A stretch of 64,000 nucleotides of DNA, taken from positions 124,001 to 188,000 of the forward strand of contig NZ_JACIGE010000001.1 in NCBI RefSeq assembly GCF_014197755.1. The letters run 5' to 3'. Position 1 is the first letter of the stretch; every line of letters starts with the position of its first letter. The position numbers and the translations under genes were made by a program. Source of the stretch: Rhodocyclus tenuis (GTDB lineage Bacteria; Pseudomonadota; Gammaproteobacteria; Burkholderiales; Rhodocyclaceae). The notes below the pieces were generated by a model. It searched no databases and was not told where the DNA came from. It saw only the letters and a program-made list of their open reading frames with translations. Below, piece after piece: positions 46,708 through 55,458 of this stretch.

Positions 46708-46805
46708 GGTGCTGAAAGTCGCGCTTCGCGCCCCGCTCGGCCGGCCTTGCCGCGGGCGTTTCCCGCGACGTGCCGCGTTGCGGAATTCTTGATTTGCCGG
46801 ACAGT

Positions 46806-46820
46806 GCGCTAAGCTAGCGC
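46806..46820. promoter_or_regulatory. palindrome upstream of the chorismatase gene
   Basis: GCGCTA-AGC-TAGCGC, a perfect 6-bp dyad, 45 bases before the chorismatase ATG. Its place in the presumed promoter suggests an operator for the pigment locus. A weak TTGATT lies about 10 bases upstream. Confidence 0.35.
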
Positions 46821-46865
46821 GCTTCGACAAAGAGGATTGCCGAACGCGGCATCGATTCGCAAGAC

Positions 46866-47900
46866 ATGAGCAAGCCCGACGTACTCTGCTGCACTCCGTT
46901 TTCTCCCGCCGACATTGGCCGATTGTCTGCACAGCAAACCGAGCGTTTGCTCGGGATCGCCCTCTTCGGCAACGACCGGATCGAAGCGCGCGTCGCTTGT
47001 CCCGTCCAGCATGTCGGCGCCCCCTTGCTCGGCGGCACGCTTGCCGGAGAACTCTGGCTTGGCACCGGCGCCTGCCGCTCAGGCGTGCACGCCGACATCC
47101 GCTACTGCGTTGATGAACTGGCGCTTTACGGCGTCATCGAAATCGATGAACCGGCTTCCAGCGCGCAAGGCAGCACCCCGCTGCAGGCCGCAGTGGCTGA
47201 CGCCTACCGCGAAATCTTCGCACTGCTCGATCGCGAAGGCTTTCCGCATCTGTGGCGCATGTGGAACTATGTGCCGGCGATCAACGCCAACAGCCACGGC
47301 ATTGAACGCTACCGGCAGTTCAACATCGGCCGCCACCAGGCCTTTGTCGACTGCGCAAGACCACCCGCTCACAGCCCCGCAGCGTGCGCACTCGGCGTCG
47401 CCGCCGGGCCTGTTTCGATCGCATTCGTCGCCGGCCGGGTCGCCCCCATCACCATCGAGAATCCGCGGCAGCTGAGCGCCTACGCCTACCCCCCCGAATA
47501 CGGGCCGCGCAGTCCGACCTTCTCGCGTGCCGTCCTCGTGCAACTGCCGGCGCAGGAACTGCTGTTCATTTCCGGAACGGCGAGCATCGTCGGCCATCGC
47601 ACACTGCATGTCGGCGACGTCGTCGCGCAAACGCTGGAAAGCCTTGCCAATATCGCGGCGGTCATCGAGGAAAGCCGCCGTTTCTCGCTGGCGCCTGTGC
47701 GCGCCGAAGAATTCAGCTACCGCAGCTACATCCGCCACGGTGAAGATTTCGCGCGCGTGCGGGCGGCGGTCGAACGTGAACTCGGAGAAACAGCGGCGAT
47801 GAGCTACGTGCAGGCGGACATCTGCCGCAGCGACCTGCTGGTAGAAATCGAAGCGTCCGCCTCGCTTGCCGGCGCGAACGTTCGGAAAACGCTGGCTTAA
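46866..47900 (+). CDS. chorismatase (XanB2/FkbO/Hyg5 family), hydroxybenzoate-forming
   Basis: 344 residues. RMWNYVPAINANSHGIERYRQF (about 136-157), GPRSPTFSRAVLVQ (about 212) and LFISGTASIVGHRTLHVGD (about 236-254) are the conserved stretches of bacterial chorismatases. Members hydrolyse chorismate to a dihydro- or hydroxybenzoate plus pyruvate; XanB2 of Xanthomonas makes 3- and 4-hydroxybenzoate for xanthomonadin and ubiquinone. Lying at the edge of an aryl-polyene locus, this one probably supplies the aromatic starter; which isomer it makes cannot be read from the sequence. Confidence 0.83.
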   Translation: MSKPDVLCCTPFSPADIGRLSAQQTERLLGIALFGNDRIEARVACPVQHVGAPLLGGTLAGELWLGTGACRSGVHADIRYCVDELALYGVIEIDEPASSAQGSTPLQAAVADAYREIFALLDREGFPHLWRMWNYVPAINANSHGIERYRQFNIGRHQAFVDCARPPAHSPAACALGVAAGPVSIAFVAGRVAPITIENPRQLSAYAYPPEYGPRSPTFSRAVLVQLPAQELLFISGTASIVGHRTLHVGDVVAQTLESLANIAAVIEESRRFSLAPVRAEEFSYRSYIRHGEDFARVRAAVERELGETAAMSYVQADICRSDLLVEIEASASLAGANVRKTLA

Positions 47901-47934
47901 GGCGATAGCCAGGCCGGCGAAACCGGCAAGCGCG

Positions 47935-48432
47935 CTAGGCGCCGATCGCCGCCAACAGTTGTTGGCGCGGCGTATAGGCCATCAGCAGGTCGAGTTCGGC
48001 GACCTCGACCCCGCCGGTCGTGGCACGGGCATTGACCTGTACCGCCAGGGCAGCCATCTGGCGGCAATGGATGACAAAATCGACGTCGCGGTCGACCTCA
48101 ACGGGACGCCTGAACGATGTCTTGCGTACCCCCGCGAGCACGCCGATCAGGTCGTCATCGAGCGTCCTGAGGTAGGGGTCGCCCGCGAGCAGGCCGGCCC
48201 CGGCAAGCTGTGCCGCGGCTTCAATCAAAAAAACGCCGGGCACCACGGGAAGCCCGGGGAAATGCCCCTGGATGATCGAATTGCTCAGCGGCCAGCGCGC
48301 GGCGCCGCGAAAATCGTGCGGCCCCTCGATCGTGAGTTGCTGGCAGACGAAGATGTCGCCGCGGTGCGGCAGCAGGCCTTCAATTCCTGCGCGATCGAGA
48401 ACGAAAGGGTAAGCGAGCGGCGCTTCGCTCAT
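47935..48432 (-). CDS. FabZ-like 3-hydroxyacyl-ACP dehydratase of the aryl-polyene locus
   Basis: 165 residues, single hotdog domain. Catalytic His in GLLPHRGDIF (about residue 23); GHFPGLPVVPGVFLIEAAAQLAG (about 57-80) contains the second catalytic position. Would dehydrate 3-hydroxyacyl-ACP during polyene elongation without reduction. The 4-base overlap with the ketosynthase gene upstream shows co-translation. This is one of three hotdog units in the locus, the others being the ApeP-like protein and the C-terminal domain of the ligase fusion. Confidence 0.85.
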   Translation of the reverse strand: MSEAPLAYPFVLDRAGIEGLLPHRGDIFVCQQLTIEGPHDFRGAARWPLSNSIIQGHFPGLPVVPGVFLIEAAAQLAGAGLLAGDPYLRTLDDDLIGVLAGVRKTSFRRPVEVDRDVDFVIHCRQMAALAVQVNARATTGGVEVAELDLLMAYTPRQQLLAAIGA

Positions 48433-49688
48433 GCCGCATACCGTCTGGCCAGCAAGGATACGTTGCTGCCGCCGAAGGCAAACGAGTTCGACATCACCGC
48501 ATCAATCGGGCAGGCATGACGCGCCACCCGCGGTACGAAATCGAGATCGCAGCGCGGGTCCGGATCGTCAAGATACGCTGTCGGCGGCACCGATCCGCTT
48601 TGCAAGGCCATCAGGCTGATCATGAACTCGAGAATGCCGCTGGCGCCGATCAGGTGGCCGTGCATCGACTTCGTCGAACTGACCATGAGCCGGTCGGCGG
48701 CGTCGCCGAACACCTTGCGGATCGACTGCGTTTCGACGACATCACCGGCATCGGTCGCCGTGCCATGGGCGTTCAGGTACTGAACCTGCGCCGGACTCAA
48801 CCCGGCCATGTCGAGCGCCTGCTGCATCGCGTTGACCTGTTCGGCAACCGATGGCGCCGTCAGATGTTCAGCATCGCTGCTGCAACCATAAGCACTCAGC
48901 TCGGCAACGACCTTCGCCTGACGACGGCTGGCGCGCGCCTCGCTCTCGAGCACCAGCGCGGCGGCGCCTTCGCCGAGAACGAAGCCGGTGCGACTGCGCG
49001 AAAAAGGCCGGCAGCTGCTGGCGGGATCGAGCGGATCGGGCTTGGCCATGACGCGCAAGGCGTTCCAGGCGATCATCGTGCCCGGCGTCAGCATCGCTTC
49101 GGTGCCAAGGACGATCGCCGCGTCAAGATAGCCGTGGCGGATGGCACGAAATGCTTCGCCGATCGCCACTGCAGAGGACGCGCACGCAACCGAATAGGTA
49201 TTGCTCGGACCGTGCAGACCGTAGCCCATCGACACCAGCGCCGCGGCCGCGTTGCTCATCATGCGCGGCACGGTCAGCGGGTGCATGATCGTCGGATTCT
49301 TGTGCGCCAGCGCCGGGTCAAGGAGCGTCTGATAGAAGCGCGAATACAGCGCGTCAATCGAATGCGCACCGCCGAAACCGATACCGGCGAAGACGCCGAA
49401 GCGACGGGAATCTTCCGGAGCAGCAGCGATGCCGGCGGCCGACATCGCCTCGCGCGTCGCCACCAGCGCGAACTGGGTGGCGCGGTCGATACCCGCATAT
49501 TTGCGATCGAGCAGGGGCTCAGGCTCCGCAGCGGCGGGCGCCACCAATACCTGCGGCAGCCATTTGCCGATTTCCGCGGGTGCAGCGCAAATCGCGCTGC
49601 GGCCGGAAAGAGCACCGGCAAACGTGCTCCGGCTATCGGCCCCGAGCGGACTGATCGCGCCCAGGCCGGTAATCAGTACCTTGTTCAA
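48429..49688 (-). CDS. beta-ketoacyl-ACP synthase (FabF/ApeR type)
   Basis: 419-residue ketosynthase with the full Cys-His-His triad: VACASSAVA (Cys about 169), NAHGTATD (His about 309) and SMHGHLIGAS (His about 345). Claisen condensation of malonyl-ACP onto the growing aryl-polyene chain. By comparison with known APE systems it corresponds to the stand-alone KS (ApeR). It starts at TTG 49688, one base after the ACP stop; no better codon is near the conserved KVLITGLGAISPLG start. Confidence 0.88.
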   Translation of the reverse strand: MNKVLITGLGAISPLGADSRSTFAGALSGRSAICAAPAEIGKWLPQVLVAPAAAEPEPLLDRKYAGIDRATQFALVATREAMSAAGIAAAPEDSRRFGVFAGIGFGGAHSIDALYSRFYQTLLDPALAHKNPTIMHPLTVPRMMSNAAAALVSMGYGLHGPSNTYSVACASSAVAIGEAFRAIRHGYLDAAIVLGTEAMLTPGTMIAWNALRVMAKPDPLDPASSCRPFSRSRTGFVLGEGAAALVLESEARASRRQAKVVAELSAYGCSSDAEHLTAPSVAEQVNAMQQALDMAGLSPAQVQYLNAHGTATDAGDVVETQSIRKVFGDAADRLMVSSTKSMHGHLIGASGILEFMISLMALQSGSVPPTAYLDDPDPRCDLDFVPRVARHACPIDAVMSNSFAFGGSNVSLLARRYAA

Positions 49689-49689
49689 G

Positions 49690-49971
49690 TCAGGCTTCTG
49701 CTTTGGCGAACGCCAGCTCCGGCAGTTCGCCGTTGAAGTGCTCGCGGATCGCGCTCTCGATGTTCGCGACCATGTCGGCGAAACTCATCTGCATGTAGCG
49801 CATCGGGTCGGGCAGCTGGAAGCCACACTGATCCTCGATCTCGAACAGCATCTCGACCATATCTAGCGAATCGAGCCCCAGATCGGCGACTTGCAAACTA
49901 GGAAGGTCGAACTTCGCAGGATCGACCTGCTTGTTGGTAACGAGGTAATTTTTGATCAGGTCTTCTAGCAT
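49690..49971 (-). CDS. acyl carrier protein of the aryl-polyene locus
   Basis: 93 residues, acidic and helical. Phosphopantetheine attachment in LGLDSLDMVEMLFEIED (Ser about residue 40). Carries the starter and extending chain for the KS, KR and DH enzymes. ATG 49971 is chosen because it begins the first helix (MLEDLIKNYLV). First gene of the ACP-KS-DH unit, divergent from the acyltransferase gene. Known APE loci usually have two ACPs; a second may lie past the right edge. Confidence 0.88.
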   Translation of the reverse strand: MLEDLIKNYLVTNKQVDPAKFDLPSLQVADLGLDSLDMVEMLFEIEDQCGFQLPDPMRYMQMSFADMVANIESAIREHFNGELPELAFAKAEA

Positions 49972-50240
49972 ATGCGTGACGCTGCTGCGGCCGATATCGA
50001 GCACCAATCACGACACCAATCCGGCACGTCCGCAATGCGGGCCCCCGCTTGATTTGTCATGGGCAAAATGACGCGTGCTGAAACCGCTCTTACTTGATGC
50101 CCACGAGAAGCCACACAGCGTCGGCGGCGATTATACATTAGAATCCGTGACCATAAAAAAGGCGCAACCCTCACTTTTCGAGGCGCAGCGTGGCCATCCG
50201 CAATCGTGAAAATGGCCGTAATCGATCAAGAGAAAATTCC
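49972..50240. promoter_or_regulatory. divergent promoter region inside the aryl-polyene locus
   Basis: 269 bases between the ACP gene (minus) and the acyltransferase gene (plus), with no gene of their own. It contains GTCAT-N7-ATGAC (50056-50072), a candidate operator, and an A/T-rich stretch around 50131-50145 (TTATACATTAGAAT) that offers -10 elements for the plus-strand genes. An AAGAGAA site precedes the ATG at 50241. Confidence 0.45.
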
Positions 50241-51005
50241 ATGAGGGTTGGTTCGGGCCTGTTGTTTCGCATTGGCCAGATATTTCTGTTCTATCTCCTG
50301 CTGCTCTGGCTGGCGGTCATGCTCCTCGCCGGCAACATCGCCGCCTTGCCCTTGCTGCTGACGCCGCGCGCGTTTCGTGAACCGCTGATGCAACGCGCGA
50401 TCAGCGCCACCTTTCGCCTGTTTCTCGATGTCAGCGAGCGCAGCGGCCTGATGGTGCTCGACCTGGGCGCGCTCGACGTCCTCAATCGGCAACGCAAGAT
50501 GCTGCTCGTAGCCAACCACCCGAGCATGATCGACGTCTTCCTGATCATTTCGCGGGTACGGTCGGCAATCTGCCTGATGAAGGCGAGTATCAGCAGCAAC
50601 ATCTTTCTCGGCGTCGGCGCCTACATGGCCGGCTATGTCTCCAACCGTCACGTCAGCTTCATGTTGCGCAACGCCGCCACGGCGGTCGAGAAAGGCAGCC
50701 TGCTGCTGGCTTTCCCGGAAGGAACGCGGACGACGCGGCAGCCGGTCAACGACATGAAACCCGGTGTCGCACTGATCGCCAAACGCGCCAACGCCCCCTT
50801 GCAGACGATCCTGATTTCGACCAACTCGCCCTATCTGAGCAAGGGCTGGAAGATCTGGCGAGCGCCGCAATTCCCGCTGATCTACAGGGCAAGACTGGGC
50901 CAGCAGTTGCGGGCGTGCGACTGCCCGGCGAAGACCGCCAATACGGTGCAGTCGTACTTCGAGCAGGAACTCGCTTACTCGATCGATCCGCGCATGCGCG
51001 CCTGA
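50241..51005 (+). CDS. PlsC-like 1-acylglycerol-3-phosphate acyltransferase family protein
   Basis: 254 residues. N-terminal membrane segment (IFLFYLLLLWLAVMLLAGN, about 10-30). Acyltransferase HX4D motif in VANHPSMIDV (His about 93) and FPEGTRTTRQ (about 160). In APE loci such enzymes attach an acyl or aryl-polyene chain to the lipid anchor; the acceptor is unknown. ATG 50241 is taken over an upstream frame start at 50190 because of its ribosome-binding site. The glycosyltransferase gene follows 4 bases later. Confidence 0.82.
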   Translation: MRVGSGLLFRIGQIFLFYLLLLWLAVMLLAGNIAALPLLLTPRAFREPLMQRAISATFRLFLDVSERSGLMVLDLGALDVLNRQRKMLLVANHPSMIDVFLIISRVRSAICLMKASISSNIFLGVGAYMAGYVSNRHVSFMLRNAATAVEKGSLLLAFPEGTRTTRQPVNDMKPGVALIAKRANAPLQTILISTNSPYLSKGWKIWRAPQFPLIYRARLGQQLRACDCPAKTANTVQSYFEQELAYSIDPRMRA

Positions 51006-51009
51006 CGTG

Positions 51010-51786
51010 ATGACCGCATCCAGAACACACCTGGTCCTGATTCCCAGCTTCAATACCGGTCAGCGCGTATTCGACACGGTGCGCGCAGCGCGCGCGCAAT
51101 GGAACCCGGTCTGGGTAGTCATCGACGGCAGCAGCGACGGAACCGACGCCGGTCTGGCCGAAATGGCGGCGAACGATGCCGGACTGACGGTGATCGCCCT
51201 GCCGGAAAACCGGGGCAAGGGCGCTGCCGTTCTGCACGGTCTTGACGTCGCCGCGCAGCAGGGTTTCACCCATGTGCTGTGCATGGACGCCGACGGCCAG
51301 CATCCGGCGGATCTAATCCCCGAGTTCATGGCCTGCTCGCAAGCCCGGCCGGGCGCCATGGTGCTCGGCGTGCCGGTATTCGACAGCAGCGCCCCGGCCC
51401 TGCGCGTTAAGGGGCGCAAGATCTCCAACTGGTGGGCGAATCTGGAAACCCTGTGGGCCGGCATCGGCGACTCGCTCTATGGCTTCCGCATCTATCCGGT
51501 GGAGCCGCTACGGCGCGTCATGCACGCTCAGCGCTGGATGCGGCGCTTCGATTTCGACCCGGAGGCGGTCGTTCGCCTCTGCTGGCGCGGCGTCATCCCG
51601 GTGAATCTGCCGGCGCCGGTCAGATACCTCAGCGCTGCCGAAGGCGGCGTTTCGCATTTCAACTACTGGCGTGACAATCGCCTGCTGACCTGGATGCACA
51701 TCCGCCTGATGTTCGGTTTCGCATTGCGTCTGCCGATCCTCATGTTCCGGCGGCTTGCCTCGTCACCCACCCGGAAATCTTTATGA
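51010..51786 (+). CDS. family 2 glycosyltransferase
   Basis: 258 residues, GT-A fold. LVLIPSFNTGQRVFDTVRA at the start, the first Asp of nucleotide binding in VVIDGSSDGTDAG, DXD in CMDADGQHPADL (about 95), and RFDFDPEAVVRLCWRG near residue 175. Hydrophobic C-terminus (LMFGFALRLPILMF) suggests membrane association. Probably adds a sugar to the pigment lipid. Overlaps the following methyltransferase gene by 4 bases. Confidence 0.83.
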   Translation: MTASRTHLVLIPSFNTGQRVFDTVRAARAQWNPVWVVIDGSSDGTDAGLAEMAANDAGLTVIALPENRGKGAAVLHGLDVAAQQGFTHVLCMDADGQHPADLIPEFMACSQARPGAMVLGVPVFDSSAPALRVKGRKISNWWANLETLWAGIGDSLYGFRIYPVEPLRRVMHAQRWMRRFDFDPEAVVRLCWRGVIPVNLPAPVRYLSAAEGGVSHFNYWRDNRLLTWMHIRLMFGFALRLPILMFRRLASSPTRKSL

Positions 51787-52607
51787 CCGACAGCGTCAAC
51801 ACCACCCCTGCCACGCTCGCGCCGCACGTTCCGCTCACCGACTACTACCCGCATGCGACGGCGCGGGCGGGCTTTGTCCGCGAGATGTTCGACAGCACTG
51901 CCGAGGACTACGACCGCATGGAAAGCGTCCTCGGCTTCGGTACCGGCATGTGGTATCGCGGCCAGGCGCTCGAACGTGCCGGACTGAAAGCCGGAATGAA
52001 GACGATCGACGTCGGTATCGGCACCGGCCTCGTCGCCCGCGAGGCGGTGCGCATCGTCGGTGACGCCAGCCTCGTCACCGGCGTCGACCCGAGCGTCGGC
52101 ATGATGGCCAACGCCAAGCTGCCGGAAGGGGTCAATCTGGTCGAAGGCTTCGCCGAAGCGATTCCTTTTCCCGACGCGCATTTCGACTTCCTCAGCATGG
52201 GCTACGCGCTGCGCCACATCAGCGACCTGTCGCTCGCCTTCGATGAATTCCATCGCGTGCTCAAGCCCGGCGGCCGCCTCTGCCTGCTCGAGATCACCTG
52301 CCCGGAAACGGCCATCGGGCGATTCCTGCTCAAGATCTACATGAAGGGTCTGGTGCCGCTGCTGGCGCTGGTCGTCGGCCGCAAGGCCAACACGCGGCGA
52401 CTCTGGCGCTACTACTGGGACACCATTGAAGCCTGCGTGCCGCCGGCGCAGATTCTGGCGGCGCTGCGTGCTGCCGGCTTCACCGATGTGCAACGTCACA
52501 TTGAAGTCAAAGGCATGAGCATCCTCGCCGAATACCAGGCGACCAAGTCCGCGCCGGTGGCGTCAGCATTGCCCGGCAGCGACGGAGCAGCAGCGCAAGG
52601 CAACTGA
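51783..52607 (+). CDS. UbiE/COQ5-like SAM methyltransferase
   Basis: 274 residues. MFDSTAEDYDRMESVLGFG is typical of the UbiE group; SAM motif IDVGIGTGLVAREAV (about 75); MGYALRHISDLSLAFDEFHRVL and LKPGGRLCLLEIT. It may methylate the aryl head group or ring of the pigment rather than ubiquinone, given the surrounding genes. The C-terminal 20 residues are low-complexity. Third gene of the plus-strand block. Confidence 0.78.
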   Translation: MTDSVNTTPATLAPHVPLTDYYPHATARAGFVREMFDSTAEDYDRMESVLGFGTGMWYRGQALERAGLKAGMKTIDVGIGTGLVAREAVRIVGDASLVTGVDPSVGMMANAKLPEGVNLVEGFAEAIPFPDAHFDFLSMGYALRHISDLSLAFDEFHRVLKPGGRLCLLEITCPETAIGRFLLKIYMKGLVPLLALVVGRKANTRRLWRYYWDTIEACVPPAQILAALRAAGFTDVQRHIEVKGMSILAEYQATKSAPVASALPGSDGAAAQGN

Positions 52608-52623
52608 GCACAAGGGTTTCGCC

Positions 52624-53502
52624 GTGTCCGTCCCGCGCATGCTGGCGCATCTGTTCCTCGAGCGCCTGTCCCGCCAGGAACTGCCGCGGGTGCCGGAAGC
52701 GGACGCGGTGATGGAGGTTCCCGAGCAGATCGCCGCGTTCGCCGACAGCGGCGCCGAAAACGGCATTCTCGCCTGGCTCTACCTGTTTCACAGTCTGCAG
52801 TCGGCGCCGCTGATCCGTCCGGGTGATACCGTACTCGATCTCGCTTGCGGGCCCGCCAATCAACTGCTGCGCATCGCGCAGCTGAACCCGCAGGCGCAGT
52901 TCATCGGCGTCGACGCGTCGGCGCGGATGCTCGAACAGGCGCGGGCGACCCTTGAGCGCAATCAGGTCGGCAATGTCAGCTTGCTGCAGGACGACATCAC
53001 CTGCCTGCGCACGGTCAAGGATTCGTCGGTCGACTGCGCGCTATGCACGATGTCGCTGCATCACCTGCCCGATGTGCACGCGCTGCAGCAGACGATGCAC
53101 ACGACGCGACGCGTTCTCAGACGCAGGGGCGGAGTCTATCTGGCCGACTTCGGTCGCCTGAAGCATCGCGCTACGCAGAATTATTTCGCCTACGACCGTG
53201 CCGACTGCCAGTCGGCACAATTTACCCGCGACTTTCTGAATTCGCTGCAGGCCGCCTTCAGCGTCGAGGAACTCGCGCAGGCGACGGCCGTCTTCGATGA
53301 CGAAGTGCGGCAAAGTCAGACGGCGCTGGCACCGTTCATGGTCGTCCTCAAGACGCCTCCCCGCCGTCAGATTGACGATGCGACGCGAGGTCTGGCGCAT
53401 GCGCTGCACGCACAACTGAGCGCCGGGCAACGACGCGACTTCAACAATTTCGACCGCTGGTTCCGCGCCGCAGGAAATCCCTCGGCGCTGGCGCTGAAGT
53501 AA
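52624..53502 (+). CDS. class I SAM methyltransferase of the aryl-polyene locus
   Basis: 292 residues from GTG at 52624. SAM motif VLDLACGPANQLLRIA (about 73), VDASARMLEQARATLE (about 98), CTMSLHHLPDVHAL (about 142). A helical C-terminus ends in FNNFDRWFRAAGNP. Substrate unknown. Last gene of the plus-strand block, 16 bases after the preceding methyltransferase and convergent with the ketoreductase gene with 14 bases between. Confidence 0.75.
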   Translation: MSVPRMLAHLFLERLSRQELPRVPEADAVMEVPEQIAAFADSGAENGILAWLYLFHSLQSAPLIRPGDTVLDLACGPANQLLRIAQLNPQAQFIGVDASARMLEQARATLERNQVGNVSLLQDDITCLRTVKDSSVDCALCTMSLHHLPDVHALQQTMHTTRRVLRRRGGVYLADFGRLKHRATQNYFAYDRADCQSAQFTRDFLNSLQAAFSVEELAQATAVFDDEVRQSQTALAPFMVVLKTPPRRQIDDATRGLAHALHAQLSAGQRRDFNNFDRWFRAAGNPSALALK

Positions 53503-53516
53503 GCCGCTTCAGGACT

Positions 53517-54236
53517 TCAGATCATTCCGCCATTGACCGAGATGATCTGCCCGGTGATGTAAGACGCCTCGTCCGAAGCCAGGAAACCGACCAGCGCGGC
53601 GACTTCGCCAGGAGTTCCGGCGCGCTTCATCGGCACCAGCCGTTTGATCGCTTCGCCGTCGAAGCTGCCCTCGATCATCTCCGACTCGATGATTCCCGGC
53701 GCGACGGCATTGACCGTAATGCCGCGGCTCGCCAGTTCGAGCGCCAGTGACTTGGTCGCCGCATTGACCGCGCCCTTGGCCGCCGCGTAATTGGTCTGCC
53801 CGCGGTTTCCGGTCAGTGCGGCGATCGACGAGATGTTGACGATGCGCCCCCAGCGCGTGCGGATCATCGGCATCGTCAGCGGCTGCGTCACGTTGAAAAA
53901 ACCGTTGAGCGAGACGTCGATGACGCCCAGCCACTGCTCGCGGCGCATTCCCGGGAAGGGCGCGTCGTCGTGGATTCCGGCACAGTTGACCAGCACCTGG
54001 ACCGGAGCGCTTTCGAGCAGCGTCGCCAGCGCAGTCGCCGTCGCGGCGGCGTCAGCGACGTCGAAACAGACACTCTCGGCAGCCCCGCCTGCGGCGAGCA
54101 GTTCATCGCGCAACTGGTTTGCTGCCGCCAGATTGCGGTTGGCGTGAATGATGACGTGCAGTCCGTCGCTGGCAAGACGCCGGCAGATCGCCGCGCCGAT
54201 GGCGCCGCTGCCGCCGGTGACGAGTGCGCGCTTCAT
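53517..54236 (-). CDS. 3-ketoacyl-ACP reductase (FabG/ApeQ type)
   Basis: 239-residue short-chain dehydrogenase. NADP-binding VTGGSGAIGAAICRRLA (about 6), NNAG-like VNCAGIHDDAPF (about 85), catalytic Ser in VNISSIAALTGNRGQTNYAAAKG with Tyr and Lys of the YxxxK motif (about 150-154). Reduces the 3-keto intermediate. Overlaps the ApeP-like gene by 4 bases; last gene of the eleven-gene minus operon. Confidence 0.9.
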   Translation of the reverse strand: MKRALVTGGSGAIGAAICRRLASDGLHVIIHANRNLAAANQLRDELLAAGGAAESVCFDVADAAATATALATLLESAPVQVLVNCAGIHDDAPFPGMRREQWLGVIDVSLNGFFNVTQPLTMPMIRTRWGRIVNISSIAALTGNRGQTNYAAAKGAVNAATKSLALELASRGITVNAVAPGIIESEMIEGSFDGEAIKRLVPMKRAGTPGEVAALVGFLASDEASYITGQIISVNGGMI

Positions 54237-54667
54237 GACTGGCTCGCATCGAGAATGACGCCGGCGCGACCGCTGAGCAGCACCTCGTCGTCAGCACACA
54301 GACTGAAACGGTAGAGCACGTTCGTACCGTTGCCCGACAGCCGCTCGGCGCTCACTTCGAGGTCGCCGGCCCGATCGTCGAGACGCGGATGCTGCCAATG
54401 CACGTCGCGCACGCTGACCAGATAACCGGCGGCCGGCGCCGTGTCGCTGCCGGCAAGCAGCGCGCCATGAACGGCCATCGCCTGCGCGGCATACTCGATG
54501 CCGGCGGTGATGCCGAGTTGCCCGCCAGCACGCAGCGGATTGTTTGGCAGGCGGTGGCTGCTGGCGCGACAGACGATCGCGTCGGCGCTCCACTGATCGA
54601 CGGCATCGAGCAGACACATGTCGCCGGCGTGCGGAATACGTGCAGCAATCCAGGCGCGATCGATCAC
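54233..54667 (-). CDS. ApeP-like hotdog dehydratase
   Basis: 144 residues from GTG. IPHAGDMCLLDAVDQW (about 11) and NNPLRAGGQLGITAGIEYAAQAMAVHGALL (about 41-70) are typical of the ApeP group. In characterised APE systems ApeP works as a heterodimer with ApeI in the dehydration step. Here an ApeI-like domain is fused to the ligase at 62685-64000. GTGA overlap with the chain-length-factor gene. Confidence 0.82.
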   Translation of the reverse strand: MIDRAWIAARIPHAGDMCLLDAVDQWSADAIVCRASSHRLPNNPLRAGGQLGITAGIEYAAQAMAVHGALLAGSDTAPAAGYLVSVRDVHWQHPRLDDRAGDLEVSAERLSGNGTNVLYRFSLCADDEVLLSGRAGVILDASQS

Positions 54668-55458
54668 GGCGCCACCTCGACTGCGAGTTCGAGCGCGTCG
54701 ATATACTCGATGACGACACGGCCGCTGCTGCGCCGCGCCAGCAGCTCCAGCAATGGCAGACTGCGCGCCGCCGGCACGCTGTGCCGCAGCGACTCGAGCT
54801 GCGCATCGGCCATCGTCGTCGGTGCCGCCCGACAGAGCTGCAACGCAATCTTCGCCTGCGCCGCGGCGGTTTCCCGCGGATTCAGGAGCAGCGCGACGCC
54901 AAGCGCGTGCGGAATCGGGCGCAAGGCATTCAGCGGCTCGGGATAAGCGGTATCAAAGGCCAGCAGCAGACAGGGCTTGCCGCTCGTCACCGCCTGCATC
55001 GAGGCTTCGAGCAGGCCAGCGGCGAAGGTGGCGTCGTAGGCGCACAGGCTGGTTGACGGCGCCATGCACCCGGTGGCGATGCTCCAGTAGCCGGCAGGAG
55101 CGTTGTGCACCGAGTTGTGGAAGCGCGTCGGCGATACCGAGCGATCGTTGGAGGCGAGCGTCTCGAGCAGATTGTGGCAGTTTTCGCAGTCGCCGCCGGT
55201 CGAGGAGAAGACGGTCGGCAGCAGCGCCGGATCGGCATCCGCAGCACGTACCGCCTCGAAGCCGATGGCCATCGACAGCTTGATCGCCAGCCCGGCGCGA
55301 CGACGTTCGGCGGGCGGCAATGCTTCGGCAGCCGGCAACCTGATCGCCTCGATCGCGAACGCGCTGCTGCCGTCGAGAACCGTGCGCGCCTGCGCCCAAC
55401 CCGGCAGACCCGGGCCGAACAGGCCGATGCCATCAACGTAGAGGGAAAGAGCGCTCAT
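54664..55458 (-). CDS. beta-ketoacyl synthase chain-length factor (ApeC type)
   Basis: 264 residues. Half-length ketosynthase-like protein without the Cys-His-His triad: the nucleophile region reads ATGCMAPSTSLCAYDATFAAGLLEA and no NxHGT or GHxxG motifs follow. Such proteins pair with a full KS (ApeO) and set chain length. Directly downstream of the full KS gene with a 4-base overlap, as in APE and type II PKS loci. Confidence 0.8.
   Translation of the reverse strand: MSALSLYVDGIGLFGPGLPGWAQARTVLDGSSAFAIEAIRLPAAEALPPAERRRAGLAIKLSMAIGFEAVRAADADPALLPTVFSSTGGDCENCHNLLETLASNDRSVSPTRFHNSVHNAPAGYWSIATGCMAPSTSLCAYDATFAAGLLEASMQAVTSGKPCLLLAFDTAYPEPLNALRPIPHALGVALLLNPRETAAAQAKIALQLCRAAPTTMADAQLESLRHSVPAARSLPLLELLARRSSGRVVIEYIDALELAVEVAP

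Noticed and set aside
51783-52607. UbiE-like gene as the ubiquinone/menaquinone C-methyltransferase
   Set aside because: The resemblance is at family level only; it overlaps a glycosyltransferase gene of the pigment locus and no ubi genes are adjacent. It is kept as a pathway-specific methyltransferase.
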